DNA of 7,626 bases from Acidobacteriota bacterium (GTDB lineage Bacteria; Acidobacteriota; Blastocatellia; Pyrinomonadales; Pyrinomonadaceae): the NCBI GenBank assembly GCA_963169175.1, contig CAUJFK010000102.1, forward strand, positions 1 to 7,626. The letters run 5' to 3'. Below the pieces are notes generated by a model. It was not told the origin of the DNA and did not search any database. It was given only the letters and a program-made list of their open reading frames with translations. Below, piece after piece: positions 1 to 6,111 of this stretch. Position 1 is the first letter of the stretch. Each line of letters opens with the position of its first letter. The translations under genes and the position numbers were made by a program.

Positions 1-330
1 AGGCAGCCGCCCACGCTGTTCTTCTAAACAAAGAGCGTAGTCGGCATAGGTCCCGGTCAGCGTATTCGCAGTATAGACACGGTCGCCGGCTTTAAGGCCG
101 ACAACATTATCACCAACCGCTTCGATGACGCCCGCCGCATCTTTGCCGGGCGTATATGGCAAATTTGGCGCATGGGCGTGGATACCCGTCCGTAGATAAG
201 TATCGACCGGATTGACACCCGCCGCCTCTATCTTCACCAACACCTGTTTTCCTGACGGCTCCGGCGTCGGGGCCTCCTCGATCTTCATTACCTCAGGCTC
301 GCCGTATTCGCGGACGATAATTGCTTTCAT
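1..330 (-). CDS. NADPH:quinone oxidoreductase, zeta-crystallin type (3' end off the window)
   Basis: This is the N-terminal 110 residues of a medium-chain dehydrogenase/reductase of the quinone oxidoreductase (zeta-crystallin) branch. Such enzymes are cytosolic and reduce quinones with NADPH. The translation begins MKAIIVREYGEPEVM, the usual first strand of the GroES-like fold. The family pattern GVNPVDTYLRTG (about residues 59-70), then LPYTPGKDAAGVIEAVGDN and GDRVYTANTLTGTYADYAL, follows human zeta-crystallin closely. The Cys-rich structural zinc lobe of true alcohol dehydrogenases is not expected in this branch and is not seen in the visible part. The Rossmann NADPH-binding half lies beyond the left edge. 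The ATG is preceded by GAGG at 339-342 with 8-base spacing. This site is inside the 3' end of hicA, whose stop is only 4 bases upstream, so translation is probably coupled. The substrate cannot be assigned from sequence. Confidence 0.9.
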   Translation of the reverse strand, partial: MKAIIVREYGEPEVMKIEEAPTPEPSGKQVLVKIEAAGVNPVDTYLRTGIHAHAPNLPYTPGKDAAGVIEAVGDNVVGLKAGDRVYTANTLTGTYADYALCLEEQRGRLP

Positions 331-334
331 TGGA

Positions 335-560
335 TCAGCCTCGCCATTCGTCTTCGGGGATCTCTGCGTTTGTAAGAATATTGCGAAGCGTTCCAACAGG
401 CAAGTTTCGACCGCTGTGCGACGGAACAACTACTTGCCTGCCGTTGGAAAAGTTGCGCCACTTTCTATGGCTGCCTTTTTGAGAAATTTAGTGTGAAACC
501 GTATTTAGAAAGGACCCGCTCGATATCGCGAGCAGTATAAACTCGGATCTTCTCGCTCAT
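335..560 (-). pseudogene. hicA: HicA-family mRNA interferase toxin, frameshifted
   Basis: HicA toxins are small dsRBD-fold ribonucleases that cleave mRNA and are blocked by HicB. From the ATG at 560 the frame reads MSEKIRVYTARDIERVLSKY and then GFTLNFSKRQP, stopping at 465-467 after only 31 residues. The next frame continues as a textbook HicA C-terminus: GSHRKWRN with the catalytic-type His, then GRQVVVPSHSGRNLPVGTL, and an end at EIPEDEWRG with TGA at 335-337. Removing one base somewhere in 476-490 restores a single 74-residue ORF of normal HicA length. Removing one A from the A-triplet gives ISQKGSH, closer to the family; removing one from the run of five A gives NFSKGSH. The ATG overlaps the hicB stop by one base (TAATG). 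Either the toxin is inactivated or there is a one-base sequencing error. I cannot tell which from one sequence. Confidence 0.88.
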
Positions 561-760
561 TAGACGAAGACCTCGCGAACGACGGCCTTCGGCGCCAAAG
601 GAAAGATATCTGGCTCAAGATATAGTTCGATCGCTTCTCGAATATTCGCCATTGCTTCTTCCTCAGTAACTCCTGCACTCGTACACCCGGGAAGTTCGGG
701 GCACCAGATGGCCCATTCGCCAGACTCTTCGTCACGCTCCAAAACAACACGCCATTTCAT
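560..760 (-). CDS. hicB: HicB-family antitoxin (short form)
   Basis: This 66-residue protein has the HicB N-terminal pattern: MKWRVVLERDEESGEWAIWCPELPGCTSAG, then the helix TEEEAMANIREAIELYLE. The PELPGC turn followed by T-EEA--NI-EAI is diagnostic of the partly degraded RNase H-like HicB fold. HicB binds HicA and masks its active His. There is no C-terminal helix-turn-helix or ribbon-helix-helix domain, so this is the short HicB class. DNA-binding autoregulation by this protein alone is therefore not evident. The order is antitoxin first, toxin second, with a one-base TAATG overlap into hicA. The ATG lies 9 bases after the glmS stop, and a GGAG at 773-776 is the best ribosome-binding candidate, though its 12-base spacing is long. 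I see no separate promoter, so it probably rides on the glm transcript. Confidence 0.88.
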   Translation of the reverse strand: MKWRVVLERDEESGEWAIWCPELPGCTSAGVTEEEAMANIREAIELYLEPDIFPLAPKAVVREVFV

Positions 761-769
761 ATCGTCATA

Positions 770-2629
770 CTACTCCACCGTCACCGATTTCGCCAGATTT
801 CTCGGCTGGTCCACGTCGCAGCCTCGGCGGACGGCAATGTGGTATGACAAAAGCTGGAGCGGAACGACCGACAGGATCGGGCCGAGCAGATCTGATGTTT
901 CGGGTATCTCGATCACGTGATCAGAAACTTTTGCGCTCATTCCGTCGCCTTCGGTCAGCACGGCGACCACAATGCCGTCACGCGCCTTTACTTCGACGAT
1001 GTTCGAATGTGTTTTTTCGTAACGCAGTTGGCTGGCGGCGTCATTCTCGTCGCGTGTGTTGATGATAACGACCGGCAGCTTTTCATCTATCAAGGCGTTC
1101 GGCCCGTGTTTCATCTCGCCGGCCGGATAGCCTTCGGCGTGGATGTAGCTGATCTCTTTTAATTTCAACGCACCTTCGAGTGCCACCGGAAAATTAATGC
1201 CTCGGCCGAGGTAGAGAAAATCCTGCACGCGGAAAAAATCCTTCGACAGTTCCTCGATCGAATCGGCGTCATTCAAAAGCTGTTCGATCTTTAGCGGCAG
1301 TTCAGCCAGGTCCTGAGCGAGCTTTTTCGCGGCAGTCTCGTCCACCATGCCGCGAACTTGTGCGATATAGGACGCGAACAAATACAATGCGACCATCTGC
1401 GACGTAAACGCCTTGGTCGATGCCACGCCGATCTCGGGCCCGGCATGCGTCAGGATCGTTCCGTCCGCTTCACGATGGATCATCGAACCCTGCACGTTGC
1501 AAACCGCAAGCACTTTGCAGCCCGCCTGTTTGGCCTCGCGCATTGCTGCGATGGTGTCCGCCGTCTCGCCGGATTGTGAAATGACGATCAGCAGATCGGT
1601 TTCGCTCAGAACAGGATCGCGATAGCGAAACTCAGAAGCATAATCAACCTCGACCGGCACGCGTGCGAGCCGTTCGATCATGTACTTTCCGGCAAGGCCC
1701 GCATGCCATGACGTTCCGCATGCCGCGATCTTTATCGATGTAACGGCCTGCAGATCTTCATCCGATATATCCATCGGGTCAAGATATATCTTGCCAGTAT
1801 CCAGCGAGACTCGCCCTTGCGAAGTATCGCGGACCGCACGCGGCTGCTCGTATATCTCTTTGAGCATGAAATGCTTGAACCCGCCTTTCTCGGCCATGAT
1901 CGGGTCCCATGTGATCCGCTGCTGTTTCGGTTCGAGCACGTTGCCGTCAAAATCGGTCACGCGGACGGAATCTTTTGTCAGCACCGCGATCTCGCGGTCG
2001 CCGAGAAAAAACACGTCACGCGTGTGCTGCAAGATCGGCGGAATGTCGGACGCGACAAAAAATTCGCCGTCTCCCAAACCAATGACCACGGGCGGCCCTT
2101 CGCGCACCGCGATGACCGTATCAGGCACATCGACCGAAATGATCGACAACGCAAAGATGCCTTTCAGCTCTTTCACGGCCTTGCGGACCGCTTCTTCAAA
2201 ACCCAGCCCTTCATCAACGTAATGGCCGATCAGATGGGCGACCACCTCGGTATCGGTTTCGGTTTTGAACGTGCTGCCGTTCGCAGCGAGGCGTTCTTTC
2301 AGTGGTAAATAATTCTCAATAATGCCGTTATGAACGACCACGATCCTACCGGACTGGTCGCGATGCGGGTGAGCATTTTCCTCCGTCGGCCGCCCGTGTG
2401 TCGCCCACCGCGTGTGCCCGATGCCGTAATTTCCATCAAGCGGGTTTAGCCTAATTGCCTCTTCCAAATTGCGCAGCTTCCCTTCCGCCCGCCGCAGTTC
2501 AAGATGCTTGTCGTCATCTACGACCGCGATCCCAGCCGAATCATACCCGCGATATTCCAGCTTCCTGAGCCCGTCAATGATCAACGGCACAACCTGTTTA
2601 TTTCCAACGTATCCAACAATTCCGCACAT
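770..2629 (-). CDS. glmS: Glutamine-fructose-6-phosphate aminotransferase (isomerizing)
   Basis: GlmS makes glucosamine-6-phosphate from fructose-6-phosphate and glutamine in the cytosol. It is the entry step to UDP-GlcNAc for peptidoglycan and lipopolysaccharide. The protein has 619 residues, close to the usual 600-610. The N-terminal class II glutaminase domain (about 1-235) starts MCGIVGYVG, with Cys2 as nucleophile after Met removal. It also carries EYRGYDSAG, GHTRWATHG (71-79) and HNGIIENY. Two SIS sugar-isomerase domains follow: CGTSWHAGL (304-312), SQSGETADT (351-359) and ASTKAF (403-408); then EGALKLKEISYIHAEGYPAGE (485-505). The C-terminal loop PRNLAKSVTVE closes the sugar site. All key residues are present. 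It starts 39 bases after glmU with no strong Shine-Dalgarno. The gap contains a hairpin but is too short for a glmS ribozyme. Confidence 0.98.
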   Translation of the reverse strand: MCGIVGYVGNKQVVPLIIDGLRKLEYRGYDSAGIAVVDDDKHLELRRAEGKLRNLEEAIRLNPLDGNYGIGHTRWATHGRPTEENAHPHRDQSGRIVVVHNGIIENYLPLKERLAANGSTFKTETDTEVVAHLIGHYVDEGLGFEEAVRKAVKELKGIFALSIISVDVPDTVIAVREGPPVVIGLGDGEFFVASDIPPILQHTRDVFFLGDREIAVLTKDSVRVTDFDGNVLEPKQQRITWDPIMAEKGGFKHFMLKEIYEQPRAVRDTSQGRVSLDTGKIYLDPMDISDEDLQAVTSIKIAACGTSWHAGLAGKYMIERLARVPVEVDYASEFRYRDPVLSETDLLIVISQSGETADTIAAMREAKQAGCKVLAVCNVQGSMIHREADGTILTHAGPEIGVASTKAFTSQMVALYLFASYIAQVRGMVDETAAKKLAQDLAELPLKIEQLLNDADSIEELSKDFFRVQDFLYLGRGINFPVALEGALKLKEISYIHAEGYPAGEMKHGPNALIDEKLPVVIINTRDENDAASQLRYEKTHSNIVEVKARDGIVVAVLTEGDGMSAKVSDHVIEIPETSDLLGPILSVVPLQLLSYHIAVRRGCDVDQPRNLAKSVTVE

Positions 2630-2649
2630 AAATTGGTCTTTAGAAAAGT

Positions 2650-2674
2650 AGCTGACAGCAATCAGCTATCAGCT
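2650..2674 (-). promoter_or_regulatory. Hairpin at the glmU-glmS junction
   Basis: Read on the minus strand, AGCTGATAGC (2674-2665) and GCTGTCAGCT (2659-2650) form a 10-bp stem with one G-U pair and a five-base loop TGATT. The glmU stop codon (2671-2669) lies in the 5' arm. The stem is followed by ACTTTTCT, a short U-rich stretch, so it could act as a weak attenuator, an RNA processing site or a 3'-end stabiliser between glmU and glmS. The stem is AT-rich enough that strong termination is doubtful. The same core, AGCTGATAGC-like, recurs after mglA, so it may equally be a dispersed palindromic repeat. Confidence 0.5.
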
Positions 2675-4105
2675 GCTTGTTAAACTTCCGTCGGCAGACT
2701 GTGCTGGTCTGAGAGATTTCTTCACTTTCGCCGGCACACCTGCCACCAATGAATCTTCCGGCACGTCCTCGATAACCACAGAACCCGCCGCCGTCACCGC
2801 TCCGTCACCGACCGTCACCGGTGCGACGAGCATCGTGTCCGAACCTATTTTTACACGATCGCCGATGTGAGTTTCGTGTTTTCGGACACCGTCATAGTTG
2901 CAGGTAATAACGCCGGCGCCGATGTTGGTGTCTTCGCCGATGGTCGCATCGCCGAGATATGTCAGATGGCTCGCCTTGGTGCGGCGGCCGAGGTTTGATT
3001 TCTTGACTTCGACAAAATTGCCGATTCGCCCCTTTTCACCGATCACAGCATGGCCGCGAAGATGCGCCATTGGGCCGACGACCGCCGCGTCGCCTATTTC
3101 CGAATCGGCGATCAGACAGTTGTCGCGGATCTCGACACCGTTGCCGACCTTTGCGTTCACCAGATGCGAGCCCGAACGTATCTCACACCTGCTGCCGACC
3201 TCGCTCGAACCTTCGATCGTCACATTCGGGTGGATCACAGTATCGCGTCCGATGACCGCTTCGGAACTGATATACGCGTTCTTGGGGTCGATGAAGGTGA
3301 CCCCCGAATCAAGCATCAATCGTGAGATCGTCCGGCGGCAGATAAGCCGTTCAAGATCGGCAAGCTGGACGCGATTATTCACGCCCTCGATCTCCTGCGG
3401 GTCGTTGTGATGAAAGATCGCAATATCCTCGCCAGCGTCTTTTAATAGAGCCGGAACATCCGTAAGGTAATATTCGCCCTGCGCATTATGGTTTTTGACT
3501 GCCTTTAACGCCGAAAATAGCTTTTGGGTATCGAAACAATAGATACCCGCATTTATTTCGTTTATCTGTCGTTCGTCTTCGTTCGCGTCCTTTTGCTCCA
3601 CTATCCGGTCGAATGAGCCTTCATCATTTCGGACAATTCTGCCATAGCCCGATGGGTCGCCGAGGCGGACGGTCACAATGGTGCAGGCAGCCCCGCGTTC
3701 GAGATAGCGGTGATGATGCTGCACAAGCGAGGCAAGCGTTCCGTGCCGGATCATAGGCACATCGCCGGAGAGAATGACCAGCGTCGAATCGCTATCCTCT
3801 AGGTATGATCGGGCCGCGTTGACAGCGTCACCCGTGCCCAATTGCCTTTCCTGCGTCACGAAAACCACCTTTTGGCCCTCGATCTCGTTCAAGACCGCGG
3901 TCTTAACATCTTCGGCCTGATGTCCGATGACGACATATATGCTTTCTGGAGCAAGCGCCGTCGCCGTGCGGCAGACATGGTTTATCAACGGCCGGCCATC
4001 CAGCTTGTGCAGGACCTTTGCAAGGTCAGACCGCATGCGCGTTCCGAGGCCGGCGGCAAGTACCAAAACATTCAGCTGCCGTTGTTCTATAAGGCTATCA
4101 GGCAT
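2669..4105 (-). CDS. glmU: Bifunctional UDP-GlcNAc pyrophosphorylase / GlcN-1-P acetyltransferase
   Basis: GlmU acetylates glucosamine-1-phosphate with acetyl-CoA and then joins it to UTP, giving UDP-GlcNAc. The protein has 478 residues; family members usually have about 450-460. The N-terminal uridylyltransferase domain (about 10-250) shows LAAGLGTRMRSDLAKVLHKL (16-35), QLGTGDAV (88-95), LSGDVPMI with the metal-binding Asp115, and EGVNNR (240-245). A left-handed beta-helix of hexapeptide repeats follows from about 270. It contains NFVEVKKSNLG (363-373), SHLTYLGDATIG with the putative catalytic base His380 (E. coli His363), and NIGAGVITCNYDG (394-406). Both active sites look intact. A low-complexity tail of about 15 residues ends SADGSLTSS. 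It starts 25 bases after the glmR stop, in the same operon, and no clear Shine-Dalgarno precedes the ATG. Confidence 0.98.
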   Translation of the reverse strand: MPDSLIEQRQLNVLVLAAGLGTRMRSDLAKVLHKLDGRPLINHVCRTATALAPESIYVVIGHQAEDVKTAVLNEIEGQKVVFVTQERQLGTGDAVNAARSYLEDSDSTLVILSGDVPMIRHGTLASLVQHHHRYLERGAACTIVTVRLGDPSGYGRIVRNDEGSFDRIVEQKDANEDERQINEINAGIYCFDTQKLFSALKAVKNHNAQGEYYLTDVPALLKDAGEDIAIFHHNDPQEIEGVNNRVQLADLERLICRRTISRLMLDSGVTFIDPKNAYISSEAVIGRDTVIHPNVTIEGSSEVGSRCEIRSGSHLVNAKVGNGVEIRDNCLIADSEIGDAAVVGPMAHLRGHAVIGEKGRIGNFVEVKKSNLGRRTKASHLTYLGDATIGEDTNIGAGVITCNYDGVRKHETHIGDRVKIGSDTMLVAPVTVGDGAVTAAGSVVIEDVPEDSLVAGVPAKVKKSLRPAQSADGSLTSS

Positions 4106-4130
4106 AGTTCAACACCGGGCAATGCGAGGT

Positions 4131-5129
4131 TCACATCACTTTCCTTGCACAGCTTAAAACTGTGTCCGCAAGCCTTGCGGGATCGTGGCGGACCTTCTCG
4201 CCGGTATCGAGTAGATTACCATAAACGATCTTTGCACCTTCAATCACGTCGCCTGATATCGAGCCATGTACGCCGATCTGCTCTGCCCCTTCAACTTCAT
4301 ATTTTGATGCCTGTAACTCGCTGATAGGCTCATTGTTAACGACAATGCAGTCAAACTGAAGTTCCGGAACATATTCGCGGACGATCTCAAGATGCCGCCG
4401 AGCGGTCATGCCGTCAGTTTCGCCGGGCTGGGTCATCAGGTTGCAGACAAAGATCTTTACGGCGGCCGAATCCTGTATCGCCTGAGCAACGCCGCGGACG
4501 AGCAGCGGTGGAAGCAAGCTTGTAAACAGTGAACCTGGGCCGACCGAGATCACATCCGCTGCGGCAATCGCGTGCAACGCCTCGGGCAGCGGATGGCAAT
4601 CTTCGGGCTCGAGATAAAGTTTCCTGATCCGCGAGCCTACCCGCGCGATCTCGGTCTCGCCGTGGACGGTGTTTCCGTCGGTCAACTCCGCCGCCAGGCG
4701 AACATCCGCGAGCGTGGCCGGATAGATGTGGCCTTTACTCGCAAGGATCTCAGAGGAAAGCTTCACCGCCTCGGCAAAATCACCGGTAACCTCAGACAGG
4801 GCCGCAAGGAAAAGATTGCCAAAGTTGTGCCCGCCGAGATCGCCTATCCCGCTGAACCGGTGCTGAAATAGCCGCGAAAGAAGGTTCGAATCCTCCGACA
4901 GCGCGACCATGCAATTTCTTATGTCACCCGGCGGCGGCATTTGCAGTTCATCACGCAAACGGCCCGAGCTCCCGCCGTCATCCGAAACCGCTACGATCGC
5001 CGATAATTGATCGATCGAGTATGTCCCGTCCGCTCCGACAAAACCTTTAAGACCCGAAAGAAGCGTTGCAAGGCCGGTCCCGCCGCCTATCGCAACGCAA
5101 TTTCTTTGTCTGGTATTATTCTCGTTCAA
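4131..5129 (-). CDS. glmR: GlmR/YvcK-family UDP-GlcNAc-binding regulator (gluconeogenesis factor, CofD-like)
   Basis: The protein has 332 residues (B. subtilis YvcK about 317). The Rossmann-like nucleotide-binding start is GGGTGLATLLSGLK (15-28). It is followed by AIVAVSDDGGSSGRLRDEL (44-62), GDIRNC (68-73), LGGHNFGNLFLAAL (98-111), ISVGPGSLFTSLLPPLLV (194-211) and CNLMTQPGETDGMT (229-242). These are the signature blocks of the YvcK branch rather than of the F420 enzyme CofD. YvcK/GlmR of B. subtilis binds UDP-GlcNAc and stimulates GlmS, and it is needed for normal cell shape on gluconeogenic carbon. Placement directly before glmU and glmS fits that role. The start is a TTG; no in-frame ATG or GTG exists between the upstream stop and the glycine-rich motif. 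The TTG overlaps the stop of a small leader ORF with a good ribosome-binding site, which suggests translational coupling. Confidence 0.93.
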   Translation of the reverse strand: MNENNTRQRNCVAIGGGTGLATLLSGLKGFVGADGTYSIDQLSAIVAVSDDGGSSGRLRDELQMPPPGDIRNCMVALSEDSNLLSRLFQHRFSGIGDLGGHNFGNLFLAALSEVTGDFAEAVKLSSEILASKGHIYPATLADVRLAAELTDGNTVHGETEIARVGSRIRKLYLEPEDCHPLPEALHAIAAADVISVGPGSLFTSLLPPLLVRGVAQAIQDSAAVKIFVCNLMTQPGETDGMTARRHLEIVREYVPELQFDCIVVNNEPISELQASKYEVEGAEQIGVHGSISGDVIEGAKIVYGNLLDTGEKVRHDPARLADTVLSCARKVM

Positions 5130-5170
5130 GGGTCTCTTCGTGGGCGATCGTGATACTTCAGCAAGCGCAT
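5126..5170 (-). CDS. Putative 14-codon leader ORF overlapping the glmR start
   Basis: An ATG at 5170 opens a short ORF, MRLLKYHDRPRRDP. Its TGA stop (5128-5126) overlaps the TTG start of glmR (5129-5127). It has the best ribosome-binding site in this intergenic region, GGAG at 5179-5182 with 8-base spacing, while the glmR TTG itself has only a weak AAGAGA. The arrangement is that of a translationally coupled leader peptide: ribosomes finishing the leader would restart at the TTG. It could alternatively be the true glmR start separated by a frameshift, or chance. The peptide is basic and resembles nothing I recognise. Confidence 0.4.
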   Translation of the reverse strand: MRLLKYHDRPRRDP

Positions 5171-5522
5171 AAACTTTGCTCCAATCTACAGCAAGGATTT
5201 AATTAACAATAACTTAGATGAAGCATTCACGATATATTCGCCAATGAATGATCGATTCTCAACCGTAGTGTTGACATTCCGGCCCGGCCGATGGGGGTTC
5301 TTTCGTTGGGCCGTTTGCCAGTTGCCAATCAAATATTTACTCAAAACTACCCGCAGGCGGCAACCGACAAATGTATAGCGTTAAAAAACACTTGAAGCCA
5401 GTGTTGCGCCTGTGCTAAATTTATTAACGAGGTTAACTCCCCGAAACCCCGCCGCTCGTCGCTCGTTTCAATTTCGCCTCTGCAGAACTTACCGTTATAG
5501 TAATAGTCAGGTAAATGTCCCA
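5130..5522. other. Divergent intergenic region between glmR and mglB
   Basis: This 393-base stretch separates the minus-strand glmR operon from the plus-strand mglBA operon and must hold promoters for both. It is AT-rich at 5190-5260 and 5320-5430. On the minus side I see the short leader ORF and its ribosome-binding site but no convincing -35/-10 pair. On the plus side TTGACA occurs at 5271-5276 without a matching -10. The weak pair TTGAAG...TAAATT with an 18-base gap lies around 5390-5420, and TTCGCC...TATAGT with a 17-base gap is at 5473-5501. A 6-bp inverted repeat CGGCCC/GGGCCG (5280-5285 and 5308-5313) has a 22-base loop. I see no conserved RNA or other gene. Confidence 0.6.
5473..5501 (+). 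promoter_or_regulatory. Candidate promoter for mglBA
   Basis: TATAGT at 5496-5501 matches five of six bases of the -10 consensus. TTCGCC at 5473-5478 is a poor -35 at the ideal 17-base distance. Transcription would begin near 5508, leaving about 15 bases before the mglB ATG, just enough for the AGGT at 5509-5512. A competing weak pair further upstream would give a leader of about 95 bases. The call is tentative. Confidence 0.25.
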
Positions 5523-6005
5523 ATGGCTCAATCGCCTTTTATTTTACAAGAACATCAGTTTCAAAGGCTAAAGATAGTTTTAGCCCGGCTGTGTGTTGAA
5601 TGCGCCGCCCGCGTGGTCTTTTTGGTGGACCGTGACGGGCAGACTATCGCCTTTCACGGCGACATCGGCGACATGGACACGATGAGCTTTTCGTCCCTTG
5701 CGGCCGGCAACGTTGCCGCGACAAGCAGTATGGCGAAACTCATCGGTGAGGACGTTTTCCCGGCGGTCGTACACGAAGGCGAGCGGGAAAGCATTTTTAT
5801 CAGCGTTATTGGGCGCAGCCTTTTGGTGGTTGTCTTTGACGAGCGTTCGACGCTAGGATTGGTAAAGCTTCGTACCAAAAAAGCAAGCTTTGAGGTTGCG
5901 GCCATCCTGGATGAGGCCGTAAAAGAATCGACCACTTTCAACCCGAACACCGCTTCAGTTTTCGCGGAAATAACCGATGAGGACATTGACAGCCTGTTTG
6001 GATAA
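5523..6005 (+). CDS. mglB: MglB-like Roadblock/LC7 protein
   Basis: MglB is the GTPase-activating partner of the polarity GTPase MglA; in Myxococcus xanthus it sits at the lagging pole and sets the front-rear axis. The 160-residue product follows Myxococcus MglB along its length. It has an N-terminal helix, ARVVFLVDRDGQTIAFHGD (29-47), MSFSSLAAGNVAATSSMAKLIGE (54-76), HEGERESIFISVIG (84-97), LLVVVFDERSTLGLVKLR (100-117) and the C-terminal FAEITDEDIDSLFG. That acidic tail is conserved in MglB. The ATG at 5523 is chosen because homology begins there and AGGT (5509-5512) lies 10 bases before it. The frame stays open upstream to a GTG at 5412, but those 37 residues are Arg-rich and unlike the family. 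It is followed after 106 bases by mglA, its expected partner. Confidence 0.93.
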   Translation: MAQSPFILQEHQFQRLKIVLARLCVECAARVVFLVDRDGQTIAFHGDIGDMDTMSFSSLAAGNVAATSSMAKLIGEDVFPAVVHEGERESIFISVIGRSLLVVVFDERSTLGLVKLRTKKASFEVAAILDEAVKESTTFNPNTASVFAEITDEDIDSLFG

Positions 6006-6108
6006 TTTTAGATTTCGGATCTTGGATTTTAGATTGAAAAATTAAGTAGGCCGCGCACCTCGCCGGCGGATCTGCAAATCCAAAATCAAAAATCCCAAAT
6101 CGAAAATC
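6005..6108 (+). repeat. AT-rich imperfect inverted repeat (GATTTT type) between mglB and mglA
   Basis: The left arm (6005-6036) is built of GATTTT/GGATTT units. The right arm (6075-6108) is its reverse complement at roughly four of five positions. The arms flank a GC-rich centre containing GGCCGCGCACCTCGCCGGCGG. The left arm overlaps the last base of the mglB stop, and the right arm ends 3 bases before the mglA ATG. The transcript could fold into a long hairpin. A related element sits between the two tRNA genes at 6843-6918, so this is a dispersed family. There is no coding sequence inside. Confidence 0.75.
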
Positions 6109-6111
6109 GCT

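Noticed and set aside
482..490. Programmed -1 frameshift in hicA at the slippery heptamer A AAT TTC
   Set aside because: The heptamer is in the right register for a -1 slip, but the HicA C-terminus is in the +1 frame, so slipping there would not produce toxin.
1680..2308. Long plus-strand ORFs (180 and 163 codons) inside glmS
   Set aside because: They are antisense to a highly conserved gene, are rich in Arg/Ser/Pro, show no recognisable domain, and arise from the GC-rich codon pattern of glmS.
2630..2668. A glmS ribozyme (glucosamine-6-phosphate-sensing) in front of glmS
   Set aside because: The gap to glmU is only 39 bases, far too short for the roughly 150-base or longer ribozyme, and its conserved core is absent.
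5412..5522. An N-terminal extension of MglB from GTG at 5412
   Set aside because: The 37 extra residues are Arg-rich and unlike any MglB. The ATG at 5523 has AGGT at a suitable distance, and homology begins there.
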